DNA from: UBA12170 sp964293475
Lineage (GTDB): Bacteria; Bacteroidota; Bacteroidia; Bacteroidales; UBA12170
Assembly (NCBI GenBank): GCA_964293475.1
Contig: CAXYYJ010000020.1
Location: forward strand, 1 to 64,000
Direction: 5' to 3'
Length of the DNA stretch: 64,000 nucleotides
Shown here: piece after piece, positions 27,601 to 36,263 of the stretch
How the letters are laid out: each line of letters starts with the position of its first letter
Position numbering within the stretch: position 1 is the first letter of the stretch
Notes under the pieces: model-generated
The model's database searches: none
Told to the model about the DNA's origin: nothing
The model's input: only the letters and a program-made list of their open reading frames with translations
Program-made: the position numbers and the translations under genes

Positions 27601-30600
27601 GTAATGATTTTAACGATGAATTATTTTTATTTACTGAAGGTGGATCTGGGGATTCTATTGCATGGTATGTAGGAAATATTTGTTCTAACCCAAATGCTCC
27701 TCTTATTTTAAGAGGTGATACTCTTGATTTGCAGGCACTGGGGCAGATTCCTACCTCCACAACAACTTATTCTGCCCGTTGGGAAACATACTGTGGTGGA
27801 GACGTTTTTACATCAAACTGCTTAACAATTACAATAACGGTCAATGGTCAAATTTCAATCATTCAACAGCCTCAAAATAAATCGGTATGCGAGGGTATAG
27901 ATTCAACTTTTTTTAGGGTAATAGTTAATGAAAATGTAAGCCTTTCACCTATCAATTATCAATGGTATTTCAATGGTCTTGCCTTAACAGGTATTCAACA
28001 AGACACTTTATGGTTGACCGGAGGAATCAGCTCATCGGATAGCGGTTATTATCATTGTACTGTGATTAATTCCTGCGATACCTTAGTGTCGGATAGTGCA
28101 CGGTTAACAGTAAATCTGCTGCCTGATGTTTTGGTTCAACCCACCATTCTCGATACTATTTGTCAGGGAGATAGCCTAACTATGTTTATTCATGCCCAAG
28201 GCGCCCCTGTCTTACAATATCAATGGTATTTTAACAACAATCCAACTGCAACTGTCGATACATTTCTAACCATCAATCCTGCAACCTTTGCTAATTCAGG
28301 AAATTATTTCTGTAAAGTTACCAATGGATGCGGGGTTAAATTCACAGATACTGTAAGCTTCGAAGTTGATACAATTCCTTATATTTTATCACAACCTGTT
28401 GACCAGAATGTTTGTTTAAATGGCACAGCTGAGTTCAATGTATTAGCTCAAGGAACCCAACCAATATCATACCAATGGTATAAAATCAATGCGGGTGGTA
28501 CTTCCGCATTATTGACAGGTGAAGTTGGCAATGTACTCATAATAAGTCCAGTAATACCGGCCGACACTGCATTCAATTATTTCTGTATGTTGAGTAATGA
28601 ATGTTTCGATGGTCAATCAACAGATACTGTTAATCTCGTTATTCGACCACCTGTAGCAGTTATGGACAGCATTGTGAGCGATACCAATAATATTTGTTTT
28701 ACTTATAACACTTATATTAAATTAACTGTTTATGGTGGTGAAGGCGATTCTTTAAGGTGGTTTACCAATTCTTGTGGTGGCAATCAAATAGCATTCTCTG
28801 TAGATACTACCTTATTAATAACTCCACCAGATACTACAACTACCTATTATGCACAATGGGAAAGTGCCTGCGGCGAAAGTACCTGTGATTCAATAACAAT
28901 TTTTGTATCTCAGGAACCACAACCAATTGATTCTTTGTTTTTTGAGGATAATTATATTTGCTACAATGCTTACGATTCGATTCTTCTAACTGCGGTTGGG
29001 GGTTCTGGAGACTTCATCTATTGGTACGAAGGTTTTAGTTGTGACGGAGTGCCTTTTGCAATAACAACAGATACGTTTGTTTATGTCCATAACATTCCTG
29101 ATAATTCTGCCCCATATGTTGCTAAATGGGTGAATGCTTGTGGTGAGTCAGCTTGCGAAAGGGTAGGTTTGTACATCAACGATTTCACTTATATTCCCAA
29201 TCAGACGATGGAAGTTGAAGTGTGCGAAGGAGCCAATACTTCTATGTTTGTGGAACCTGCGGGAACTGACCCATTCTACTTCCAGTGGTTCTTCAATGGG
29301 CTGGCACTTGCTGGTGAAATTAACGATACCTTGCTGGTGAACACCGTTAGCTTTGCAGATACAGGAATGTATTACTGTCAGGTATGGTCAGAGTGTGATA
29401 CTGCGGTTAGTGATTCTATTCCGCTCATTATGCTCGAGTTGCCTTATTTTACTCTTCAACCCATAGATGTTTCAATTTGCGAAGGCACCATTGATACAAT
29501 TCAGATAAAAGTAGCGGGAGATATGCCGATTTTGGTACAATGGTATAAAAACAATCTGCCTATTGGTGGTTCTGCTCTTCTCGATACATTATTAATAATT
29601 AATCCGGTAGTTGAAACAGCTACTTATTTTGCCCGAATAAGTAACGGCTGTGGATTGGCTTATAGCGATACCATAACTCAACGTGCTCTCGATACTTTAA
29701 TAATTCTTGAGCAGCCACTATATCAGAACCTTTGTCTCTTAGATACCGCTCATTTTAGCGTTACAGTTGAGTCAACAGAGTTTGTTGAGTATGCATGGTA
29801 CAAACAAGGTTCTCCTACCTTATTGAGCAGTCAATCGAGCTTAACCATACCCAATTTAGATTATCCCGATGAAGGCTATTATTATTGTATTATCTCTGAT
29901 ACCTGTGGAGAGCTTACCACAAACCTGGCTTTACTCAACATGAATGTTCCGCCCAGAATAGAAACAGATCCATTTGGGGCAACGGTTTGTGAAGGCACTT
30001 TCTTCCAGTTTGAGGCTACGGTTACTGGCGATTCTCTTCTGTATCAATGGAATTATAATGGCAATTGGATTCCAGATAATAATGCAAACATTTTAACCTT
30101 CGATCCAATTGAGAGAGGTGACGAAGGAACATATTTTGTTCACGTATCAAATAATTGTGGGGAAGATGAATCTATTCCCGTTAATTTGTTTGTTCAGTAT
30201 TTGCCCAACATCCTAGAATCCTTAAGTGTAACTCCCGATACCGTTTGCCCAATTTGTGAATACGATTCTTTAACTTTAATTGCCGTTGGAGATGGTGGTG
30301 GATATGGAGATTATATCGAGTGGTACGAAAATGATGTCAGCACTGGATCAATCGTAGGAACAGGTGCAACTCTTGTTCTTCCTTTACCAACAACAACTAC
30401 AACTTATTTTGCTCGTTGGGTAAATGAATGTACAGCTACTTCTACTGGTGGAGGTACAGGTGGAGGCTCCACAGAAGCATTAAGTATTACCGTTGTTTAT
30501 CAAGGTGATCCTGTGGCTCCTGATAATGTAAATGTGAATGTAAATAACTTCTGTATTACTTATGGAGAAGACATTACACTCTTTGGAGTTGGTGGATACG

Positions 30601-31772
30601 GAGATATACTAAAATGGTATATTATTGAAAATCAAACCGAGACATATATAGGACAAGGAACCCCACTAACTGTACCACAACCTATGGATACAACAATCTA
30701 TGCAGCCAGATGGATCAATCATTGTGGTCAATCGGACAGTACAATTATTCAGGTAAATGTTGTGCCCTTGCCCGAAGTGATTGTTATTGCTTCTGATACT
30801 CTTTGCGGTGGACAACCTTATCAGATTTCTAATGTTTTTGTAAATCATCTTGATTCTCTCCGCTGGACATCTACAAGTTCATCCGGTGTATTTGATACTG
30901 CCACAATTCAATATCCAATTTACACGGATCTCAATATTAACTTTTACGATACCATCAGACAATATTTGATTTTAACCGCCTTTGGTAAGGCTGATTGCGA
31001 AGATGCTGTAGATTCGATTTTATTGGTTTATCTTCCAATTCCCAGCCTTTCTATTGATCCGGTTCTTCCATCTATTTGCCGTGATTCTTCTATAATTGTT
31101 ACTGCCACAGGTGCTGAAGACTATTTCTGGCAGTCAATTACCAGCGATGAAGAAACAAAATTTGGTAATCCTGCTAACTTTAGTCCTGAGGAAAATACTA
31201 ACTATTATTTAGTAGGAATCAGTTCGCGAGGTTGCGTAGATTCATTGTTTATGAGTGTCGATGTTTATCCAACACCTTATGTTGATTTGGGTGATTCTGT
31301 ATTCTTGTATTCCTGTGAACCAGTCCAGCTGGATGCTGGCGGAGGAGACGGATCCGAATATTATATCTGGAACAATGGCTATAGAACCCGATCTATCACA
31401 GTATATGAAACTGGTAATTACTTTGTAATTGTAGGGAACCCAGGTTGTGAGGTGAGTGATACGGGCTATATTTCGCTTTGCAATGGTCGAATATTTATGC
31501 CAAATGCATTCTCACCCAACGAAGATGGTCTGAATGAAACTTTCAAACCCATTACATCAGATCCAACCGTAGAGTTTCGTATGATGATTTTCGATCGGTT
31601 GGGCCAAATGATATTTGAAACTAACGACATACACAATGGATGGGATGGAACAACCAAAGGTGATCCTTGCCCTGTAGGTAACTATGTGTGGCGAATAGAT
31701 TATCAGGGCCAGGGTACTGACTCACCCGGAAAGAAAGGTAGTGAAGTTGGCACGGTGATGCTGGTTAGATAG
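24684..31772 (+). CDS. Giant kelch/Ig-like surface protein with T9SS type B tail
   Basis: 2362 residues. A signal peptide (ending TTLAQ, about residue 37) leads into a kelch-type propeller (about 45-325: LWQYDTISETWTQKANYPGG, YKYEPVSNTW and so on). Nineteen modules of 75-100 residues follow, of two kinds. Eleven are Ig-like (YQWYFNG ... GYYHCNVYNSCD) and eight have the ending TTYxARWxxxCG. The last 90 residues are a gliding-associated type B T9SS domain (FMPNAFSPNEDGLNETFKPI ... GNYVWRIDYQG ... GTVMLVR). A 1359-bp block is tandemly duplicated inside. Probably an outer-surface adhesin or matrix protein. Repeated Cys pairs suggest disulfides. A terminator follows. Confidence 0.92.
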   Translation: MHNMILFSFLKKAFRRTTFTMNLIFVMVLFSGTTLAQSDLWIPQNNLGGLQRSGAVSFSINGKIYIALGKDGSTYHSDLWQYDTISETWTQKANYPGGGRAGAFAFVMNNKAIAGTGEIAGGSRTNSVYKYEPVSNTWSGVAVFAGGVRAYSSAFSTGTRGFVVGGDNGSFQNDLWEYDINNDIWIGRPVFPGTARMKAVAFTIGNNAYYGTGDIGTATPSKDFWQYNIVTNTWLLLSDFAGEARVGAIGCSSVSKGYIGLGKGVAFLADFWEFDGATWTQKTDFSGNARELSVAATAGNKVYVGTGFGGSYYNDFYQWDPCAVPQITIQPVSLDLCEGTDAVFTVEISNIIGGETYEWLLNGSAVAGGTTNTLNLTTVTEAQEGSYSCKITNSCGTSVSDVATLLVTSIPVNAPTGLFANPDTLCPGNTFDLILTADNNGNDEDTLNWYSIACGGDFVGTGHPVNGTLIVPAPNPLVTTEYFARWENQCGATECNSVNIVVKDLPTDPTLIHRSIDTICKDYNDELFLFAEGGTGDSIAWYMGNICVNGNATLIGRGDTLDLQALAQIPTNTTTYSARWETYCGDDVFSSNCLTITITVNGEISITHQPQNKALCEGVDSTFFRVMVTESESLTPINYQWYFNGLALSGANYDTLWLTGGINASDSGYYHCNVYNSCDTLVSDSAKLTVNLLPSVIIQPTILDTICEGDNVTLSLQAFGSGVLQYQWYFNSIPTASVDTFLTINPVTFINSGEYFCKITNGCGTQNTDTVSFEVDTIPTIINQPINQTVCLNGTAEFNVVSGGTQPISYQWYKINIGGPATLMPGEVGDILTLNPVLPADTAFNYFCLLSNECFDGPSTDTVNLAIRPQVAIMDSIVSDTNNVCHNYSTYITLTVYGGEGDTLTWFAGSCGGNEIVSTTDTTLLITVPDVTTTYYARWSSPCGVTACDSLTFYVKELPADLSAIHQNVDSICNDFNDELFLFTEGGSGDSIAWYVGNICSNPNAPLILRGDTLDLQALGQIPTSTTTYSARWETYCGGDVFTSNCLTITITVNGQISIIQQPQNKSVCEGIDSTFFRVIVNENVSLSPINYQWYFNGLALTGIQQDTLWLTGGISSSDSGYYHCTVINSCDTLVSDSARLTVNLLPDVLVQPTILDTICQGDSLTMFIHAQGAPVLQYQWYFNNNPTATVDTFLTINPATFANSGNYFCKVTNGCGVKFTDTVSFEVDTIPYILSQPVDQNVCLNGTAEFNVLAQGTQPISYQWYKINAGGTSALLTGEVGNVLIISPVIPADTAFNYFCMLSNECFDGQSTDTVNLVIRPPVAVMDSIVSDTNNICFTYNTYIKLTVYGGEGDSLRWFTNSCGGNQIAFSVDTTLLITPPDTTTTYYAQWESACGESTCDSITIFVSQEPQPIDSLFFEDNYICYNAYDSILLTAVGGSGDFIYWYEGFSCDGVPFAITTDTFVYVHNIPDNSAPYVAKWVNACGESACERVGLYINDFTYIPNQTMEVEVCEGANTSMFVEPAGTDPFYFQWFFNGLALAGEINDTLLVNTVSFADTGMYYCQVWSECDTAVSDSIPLIMLELPYFTLQPIDVSICEGTIDTIQIKVAGDMPILVQWYKNNLPIGGSALLDTLLIINPVVETATYFARISNGCGLAYSDTITQRALDTLIILEQPLYQNLCLLDTAHFSVTVESTEFVEYAWYKQGSPTLLSSQSSLTIPNLDYPDEGYYYCIISDTCGELTTNLALLNMNVPPRIETDPFGATVCEGTFFQFEATVTGDSLLYQWNYNGNWIPDNNANILTFDPIERGDEGTYFVHVSNNCGEDESIPVNLFVQYLPNILESLSVTPDTVCPICEYDSLTLIAVGDGGGYGDYIEWYENDVSTGSIVGTGATLVLPLPTTTTTYFARWVNECTATSTGGGTGGGSTEALSITVVYQGDPVAPDNVNVNVNNFCITYGEDITLFGVGGYGDILKWYIIENQTETYIGQGTPLTVPQPMDTTIYAARWINHCGQSDSTIIQVNVVPLPEVIVIASDTLCGGQPYQISNVFVNHLDSLRWTSTSSSGVFDTATIQYPIYTDLNINFYDTIRQYLILTAFGKADCEDAVDSILLVYLPIPSLSIDPVLPSICRDSSIIVTATGAEDYFWQSITSDEETKFGNPANFSPEENTNYYLVGISSRGCVDSLFMSVDVYPTPYVDLGDSVFLYSCEPVQLDAGGGDGSEYYIWNNGYRTRSITVYETGNYFVIVGNPGCEVSDTGYISLCNGRIFMPNAFSPNEDGLNETFKPITSDPTVEFRMMIFDRLGQMIFETNDIHNGWDGTTKGDPCPVGNYVWRIDYQGQGTDSPGKKGSEVGTVMLVR
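26190..28907 (+). repeat. Tandem duplication inside the giant surface protein
   Basis: Two consecutive blocks, 26190-27548 and 27549-28907, are each 1359 bp (453 codons) and each encodes five modules in the same order: ARW-type, Ig, Ig, Ig, ARW-type. Most residues match between copies (for example RGDTLDLQAL, WYFNGLAL, VCLNGTAEFNV, MDSIVSDTNN), while many codons differ. The duplication is therefore old or has been under selection for protein identity. Confidence 0.88.
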
Positions 31773-31790
31773 TCCACACTCGAATAAATT

Positions 31791-31826
31791 AAAAAAGCTG
31801 TTCTACAAATAGGACAGCTTTTTTTA
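31791..31826 (+). terminator. Terminator of the giant surface-protein gene
   Basis: Stem AAAAAAGCTGT / ACAGCTTTTTT (31791-31801 with 31814-31824) ends in a T-run, 19 nt after the stop codon. Confidence 0.85.
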
Positions 31827-31993
31827 TTCATTACCTTTGATTTGCTCCAATGCTAATAAAATCAATGCATACAGAAGGGTTTGGCCTGAATTTTGTCCTT
31901 TAAGCCAATAAACCTATAACAGAAGGATTAGGATGAAACATTGGAATGAAGAGGTTTAATTTGATGGCAGAAAAGCAATCATGCATCAATGCA

Positions 31994-32926
31994 TTAAAAT
32001 AGTTTTCTTCGCTTGTTTAAAAAGGGAAAAAGTATTTGATTAAATCCTTTTTCAATATCTGCGGATATATAATCAATGCTGTATTGTGCGCATTTCAGCC
32101 TGACACTTTTTTCAAAGGTTGTCATGTGCTGATTATAAAGGTTTTTTATTTCCTGGGGCTGAATTTTTATTTCTGAACCAGATTCCAAATCCACAAACCT
32201 ATGTGGTCTGTTGTCGAAATTGAAGTCAATTTCGGTATTTTTGTCATGAACATGGAATACGATAACTTCATGCTTATTATGTCTGAGATGCCTGAGCGAA
32301 TCGAAAAACGGATTCATATCAAGCTGTTCTTCCATCAAATCGCTAAAAATAATAACAAGGCTTCGCTTATGAATGGTGTTGGCTATTTGATGTAAAACTT
32401 GCGAAACGCGGGTTTTGTTCATTCTTGATGGAGTTGGCCCAATCTGAGCACTCAATCTGTTGAAAAGATGGTTTATATGAATCTCGCTCGACTTAATTTC
32501 TGTTTGCTCCACAAGCAAATCATTAAAGAAGCTAATTCCCACAGCATCTCTTTGTTTCTTTAAAATATTGATGAGTGCTGCTGCAGCAATAATTGAAAAG
32601 CTGATTTTGTTTTGTTTTTCCAACGAAAAATCAGTCATAGCAGGATAGTGCATCGATGAGGATATATCCAGCACAATTTGACATCTCAAATTGGTTTCTT
32701 CTTCATACCGCTTAACAAAAAGTTTCTCAGTTCGTCCAAATAGCTTCCAATCAATATGCCGGGTTGATTCTCCATTATTATACAACCTGTGCTCGGCAAA
32801 CTCCACGGAGAAACCGTGAAATGGGCTTTTATGCAAACCAGTAATAAAACCTTCTACCACTTGTTTTGCAAGAAGCTCCAACGCGCTAAACCGCTCAATT
32901 TGCTGACGATCAATGTTTATTGGCAT
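31994..32926 (-). CDS. DUF58 / vWA-like protein
   Basis: 310 residues. The DUF58 motif GESTRHIDWKLFGRTEKLFV is followed by a von Willebrand A-like domain whose metal site DISSSMH (DxSxS, about residues 88-92) is intact. In many bacteria DUF58 proteins sit beside a MoxR ATPase and work as chaperone pairs in assembling periplasmic or surface complexes. No MoxR gene is next to this one. It lies downstream of trxA on the same strand, with an 83-nt gap holding a perfect hairpin. Confidence 0.87.
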   Translation of the reverse strand: MPINIDRQQIERFSALELLAKQVVEGFITGLHKSPFHGFSVEFAEHRLYNNGESTRHIDWKLFGRTEKLFVKRYEEETNLRCQIVLDISSSMHYPAMTDFSLEKQNKISFSIIAAAALINILKKQRDAVGISFFNDLLVEQTEIKSSEIHINHLFNRLSAQIGPTPSRMNKTRVSQVLHQIANTIHKRSLVIIFSDLMEEQLDMNPFFDSLRHLRHNKHEVIVFHVHDKNTEIDFNFDNRPHRFVDLESGSEIKIQPQEIKNLYNQHMTTFEKSVRLKCAQYSIDYISADIEKGFNQILFPFLNKRRKLF

Positions 32927-32942
32927 GTCTATAAACGATTAA

Positions 32943-32979
32943 TGCTGTCTTGAATGGCAAAAACTCCAACAAGACAGCA
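32943..32979. other. Perfect 10-bp hairpin between trxA and the DUF58 gene
   Basis: TGCTGTCTTG (32943-32952) and CAAGACAGCA (32970-32979) are perfectly complementary around a 17-nt loop. No U-run follows on the minus strand, so it is either a Rho-assisted or processing element for trxA, or a regulatory hairpin in the DUF58 leader. Confidence 0.5.
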
Positions 32980-33009
32980 CAAGTGTACAATGATATCTTT
33001 AATTATGTT

Positions 33010-33330
33010 CTAAGAAAGTAATGGTTCAATTTTTCCCACCAATACTTGCTTTGGCACAGCACCAACTTGTTTGTCAACAACTTCGCCATTTTTGAAGAAA
33101 AGAATAGTGGGAATGTTTCGGATACCATATTTTCTTGATGTTTCCGGATTATTATCCACGTCTAATTTACCTACAACAATAGTATCCTTATATTCTTCGC
33201 CAAGCTCAGTTACGATAGGTCCAACCATTCTGCAAGGTCCACACCAAACTGCCCAAAAGTCAACAACAACTGGTTTGTCTGATTTTATTACCAACTCTTC
33301 AAAGTTGGCATCGGTTAATTCTAAAGCCAT
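33010..33330 (-). CDS. trxA: Thioredoxin
   Basis: 106 residues, full length for a cytoplasmic thioredoxin. The active site is WAVWCGPCRM (about residues 27-36) and the cis-Pro loop is IRNIPTILFFKNG. No signal peptide. It reduces disulfides using thioredoxin reductase. A TATCTTTG promoter lies close upstream, and the gene appears to be its own unit. Confidence 0.97.
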   Translation of the reverse strand: MALELTDANFEELVIKSDKPVVVDFWAVWCGPCRMVGPIVTELGEEYKDTIVVGKLDVDNNPETSRKYGIRNIPTILFFKNGEVVDKQVGAVPKQVLVGKIEPLLS

Positions 33331-33346
33331 AATGAGTTTTTTTTAG

Positions 33347-33379
33347 CAAAGATAGGTATTTTCAATATTCTTGGGGCAA
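33347..33379 (-). promoter_or_regulatory. trxA promoter
   Basis: On the minus strand TTG (33377-33379) is followed 22 nt later by TATCTTTG (33347-33354), an exact -7 element 16 nt before the ATG. Confidence 0.55.
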
Positions 33380-33649
33380 CCTGTTGAAAAACTACCCTAA
33401 AAGTTAACAAAGGTTTGGCACTCCATCGGGTAAACCCATTTTTTCTTCTCTATGTGTCCGGAATCCCAATCTCCGATAGTCAATACGAGCACTTTTTGTT
33501 AACATCAGCCTGAAAATTTAGAAACCAGTTAATCAGAAAGATTGACCAACTGGTAAAACTATTGAATTCGAATTCCAAAGCAAGGCGGGAAAAATCGGGA
33601 TGTAGATTTTCGAAAAAAAAAGTAATCGATTCTAAGGTTAGAAAATTAT
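33380..33649. other. Intergenic stretch between queG and trxA
   Basis: The gap from 33331 to 33649 is 319 bp. Beyond the trxA promoter it shows no ORF, no clear terminator for queG and no repeat. Composition is AT-rich and ordinary. Confidence 0.4.
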
Positions 33650-34573
33650 TTACTTATCCTTTATCCATTGTATGTTTTGACTAAGACCTTTATATCCAGC
33701 TCTTTTTACGGCGGAATTCCTAAATAATTCTCCAAACTCATCAGGTTTTAGAGCTTCCCAGCCTTGCTTTCTAAGTGAAAACAGGTTTTCATTTGGTTGT
33801 AATTCATCAGTCACATTCAACCGGGGAGTTTTATTGAAGGGACAAACATCCTGGCAAATATCGCAACCAAAAATCCAGCCGCGGAATTTCTTAGGCTCAA
33901 TATCCTTTTCAGGGGACTTATTTTCTATGGTCTGGTAACTCAGACATCTGCTGGCATTCATTTTATAGGGTTCAAAAAGGGCTTGAGTTGGACAGGCTTT
34001 AAGACATTTGTCGCAATCAAGGCAAAGATCGGGTTGCCTTTGTTTAAATACTTCTAATTCGCGGTCGATAAATAAATGACCGATAAAGAAAAAGGATCCA
34101 TACTCCTTATTAATGAGCAACGTATTTTTTCCAATCCATCCTAAACCGCCTTTTTCGGCCAAAAGTCTGTCGGCTATAGGCGCTGAATCACAGAATGAAC
34201 GATATACGAATTCCCCATAAATATGTTGAGCCCTTTCTGCAATCTGGTTCAATTTTGCTTTTACAATGTGGTGATAATCTTTACCATAGGCATATTTGGC
34301 AATTCGGTAATTGTTATCAATGGTAAGTTTTTTATGGGGGTAATAGTTTAATAGAACCGTAAGGATGCTTTTAACTTCAGGCATCAACTCGTTGGGATTA
34401 AACCTCATCGTAATGTTTTTCGCGAGGTAATCCATTTTTCCATGATAACCTTTCGATAGCCAATCCTCCAAATATTCTTTATGACCTTCCAAAGTCTCAG
34501 TAGCAGTTATGGCACTTTGGAAAAAGCCAGCTTCGGACGCTTCTTTCAACAAATATTCAGAAAGAGAAATCAT
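33650..34573 (-). CDS. queG: Epoxyqueuosine reductase
   Basis: 307 residues, a normal QueG length. Landmarks are YAYGKDYHHIVK, the catalytic-loop region SFCDSAPIADRLLAEKGGLG, and two 4Fe-4S binding stretches CLDCDKCLKACPTQAL and CDICQDVCPFN plus the Cys of SRCLSYQ. It uses cobalamin and iron-sulfur clusters to make queuosine at position 34 of tRNAs. The start overlaps the ruvB stop by 4 nt, so the genes are coupled. Confidence 0.95.
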   Translation of the reverse strand: MISLSEYLLKEASEAGFFQSAITATETLEGHKEYLEDWLSKGYHGKMDYLAKNITMRFNPNELMPEVKSILTVLLNYYPHKKLTIDNNYRIAKYAYGKDYHHIVKAKLNQIAERAQHIYGEFVYRSFCDSAPIADRLLAEKGGLGWIGKNTLLINKEYGSFFFIGHLFIDRELEVFKQRQPDLCLDCDKCLKACPTQALFEPYKMNASRCLSYQTIENKSPEKDIEPKKFRGWIFGCDICQDVCPFNKTPRLNVTDELQPNENLFSLRKQGWEALKPDEFGELFRNSAVKRAGYKGLSQNIQWIKDK

Positions 34574-35628
34574 TCGGAATCGGAAGAATCTTTATTGAAA
34601 TTCTGGCTAAACAAATCGGCTTGCGAAATTACAGGATATTTCCCCAAATGTTTGTAAGCCAGCTCGGTAACCTGGCGGCCTCTGGGTGTTCTCATCATAA
34701 ATCCTTCCTGAATAAGGTAAGGTTCGTAAACTTCCTCAATGGTTCCGGCATCTTCACCCACAGCAGTGGCCACAGTAGTTAATCCTACGGGGCCTCCTTT
34801 AAATTTCTCGATAATGACACTGAGAATCTTATTATCCATCTCATCGAGGCCATATTTGTCCACATTCAATGAGTTAAGCGCATATTGAGTAATTTTTATA
34901 TCAATGGATCCATTTCCTTTAACTTCGGCAAAATCTCTGACTCTTCGAAGCAAGAGATTTGAAATACGTGGTGTTCCACGACTTCTTCTGGCAATTTCGA
35001 GAGCTGCTTCTTCGTGAATGGGAACTCCCAATATACCTGCGGAGCGGATGATGATTCTTTTCAGTGTTAATGCATCGTAATATTGAAGCCGCGAAGTAAT
35101 TCCAAATCTGGATCGGAGAGGGGCAGTTAGTAATCCACTTCTTGTAGTAGCACCAATAAGTGTGAAGGGGCTTATATCAATCTGAACTGAGCGGGCGTTG
35201 GGTCCGGTTTCAATCATTATATCTATCTTGTAATCTTCCATGGCAGAATAAAGATATTCTTCAACCACGGGACTAAGACGGTGAATTTCGTCGATAAACA
35301 ATACGTCGCGTTCCTCCAGATTGGTTAGCAATCCGGCTAAATCACCAGGCTTGTCCAACACTGGCCCGCTGGTAACTTTAATTCCAACCCCAAGTTCATT
35401 GGCAATAATATTGGACAGGGTTGTTTTTCCTAACCCCGGAGGTCCATGGAGCAAAACATGGTCCATGGCTTCGGATCTGTTTTTGGCTGCCTGTACAAAA
35501 ACAATTAAATTCTCAACAACTTTACCCTGCCCTGAAAAATTTGCAAATTGTCCAGGACGGAGTAATTGCTCCATTTCTTTTTCTTTTGGATTTAATTGAT
35601 CGCCGGTGGCATCTAAATATTTATTCAT
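34570..35628 (-). CDS. ruvB: Holliday junction branch-migration ATPase RuvB
   Basis: 352 residues. Walker A GPPGLGKTTLSN, Walker B VLFIDEIHRL, sensor ATTRSGLLTAP with arginine finger LRSRFG, and a C-terminal winged helix ending TPRGRQVTELAYKHLG are all intact. RuvB drives branch migration with RuvA in the cytoplasm; neither ruvA nor ruvC is adjacent. First gene of a ruvB-queG operon. Confidence 0.98.
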   Translation of the reverse strand: MNKYLDATGDQLNPKEKEMEQLLRPGQFANFSGQGKVVENLIVFVQAAKNRSEAMDHVLLHGPPGLGKTTLSNIIANELGVGIKVTSGPVLDKPGDLAGLLTNLEERDVLFIDEIHRLSPVVEEYLYSAMEDYKIDIMIETGPNARSVQIDISPFTLIGATTRSGLLTAPLRSRFGITSRLQYYDALTLKRIIIRSAGILGVPIHEEAALEIARRSRGTPRISNLLLRRVRDFAEVKGNGSIDIKITQYALNSLNVDKYGLDEMDNKILSVIIEKFKGGPVGLTTVATAVGEDAGTIEEVYEPYLIQEGFMMRTPRGRQVTELAYKHLGKYPVISQADLFSQNFNKDSSDSE

Positions 35629-35645
35629 TATGATGATTATAATGG

Positions 35646-35653
35646 CAAAAATA
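35646..35653 (-). promoter_or_regulatory. -7 element of the ruvB-queG operon
   Basis: The minus strand reads TATTTTTG, an exact TAnnTTTG match, 17 nt before the ATG. Confidence 0.5.
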
Positions 35654-35767
35654 GATAAAATTGGCAGATTATTTCGTTTGAAGTTTCTTTAAGATAATGA
35701 TATTTTCTAATAAAATCAAGCCTTTGAGAATAATTTATAAAAAAAACTAAAAAAAGTTAAAAAAATG

Positions 35768-35799
35768 TTTGGAAATTGGACAATTCTGTCTTATATTTG
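35768..35799 (+). promoter_or_regulatory. Strong Bacteroidota promoter of a small gene
   Basis: TTTG (35768-35771) and TATATTTG (35792-35799) are spaced by exactly 20 nt, close to the ideal. The repeated TTGGACA at 35776 and 35797 and the partial palindrome GGACAATTCTGTC overlapping it could be an operator. Confidence 0.6.
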
Positions 35800-35852
35800 G
35801 ACAGAAATTAATGAGGCTTATTTATTAACATAATGTAGAAAGGACAATTATT

Positions 35853-36107
35853 ATGAAAATCTTTACAAATGTGAATGCAGAAACAAGAATTATCAATTCG
35901 CCAGAATATCAGGAATATTTGGAATTTCTTGAAGAAGAGATGATGAGTAAAAATCCAGATGATTTTTGCTTTATGAAACCACAAAAGGAAAATTATTCAG
36001 AGTCAGATTTTGATGTGTTTAGTGCGATGGAAGTTGAAGCCTATAACGACTCAGTTTTTAATGAAGAATTATTAACAGGGTACAGAATTATTCAGGCGGC
36101 CATTTAG
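35853..36107 (+). CDS. Small acidic protein of unknown function
   Basis: 84 residues, rich in Glu, Asp, Tyr and Phe (for example EYLEFLEEEMMSKNPDDFC), with no membrane segment, signal peptide or known motif. It is supported as a real gene by a near-consensus promoter upstream, a start placed 53 nt later after an A-rich leader with AGAAAGGA, and its own strong terminator. I do not recognise the family. A cytoplasmic, possibly condition-induced protein is the simplest view. Confidence 0.7.
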   Translation: MKIFTNVNAETRIINSPEYQEYLEFLEEEMMSKNPDDFCFMKPQKENYSESDFDVFSAMEVEAYNDSVFNEELLTGYRIIQAAI

Positions 36108-36127
36108 TCATTTTGATTATTTAGTAG

Positions 36128-36172
36128 CCCATTATAGAGGAAAAGAACCAATCCTTTATAATGGGTTTTTTA
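36128..36172 (+). terminator. Terminator of the small acidic-protein gene
   Basis: A 13-bp stem (36128-36140 with 36053+100 to 36165, i.e. CCCATTATAGAGG with CCTTTATAATGGG, one G-U pair) is followed by TTTTTTATTTTTT. Confidence 0.88.
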
Positions 36173-36263
36173 TTTTTTATTTGGTAATCATCTCCTTATT
36201 GCGGAAATAGAATTTACGACTTTATTGTTTATTTTGGTATTTTTACGACCTAAAATTCAGCTG

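Noticed and set aside
24684..31772. CRISPR-like or satellite repeats in the giant gene
   Set aside because: The repeats are diverged protein-coding modules in a single open frame, not short identical repeats with spacers.
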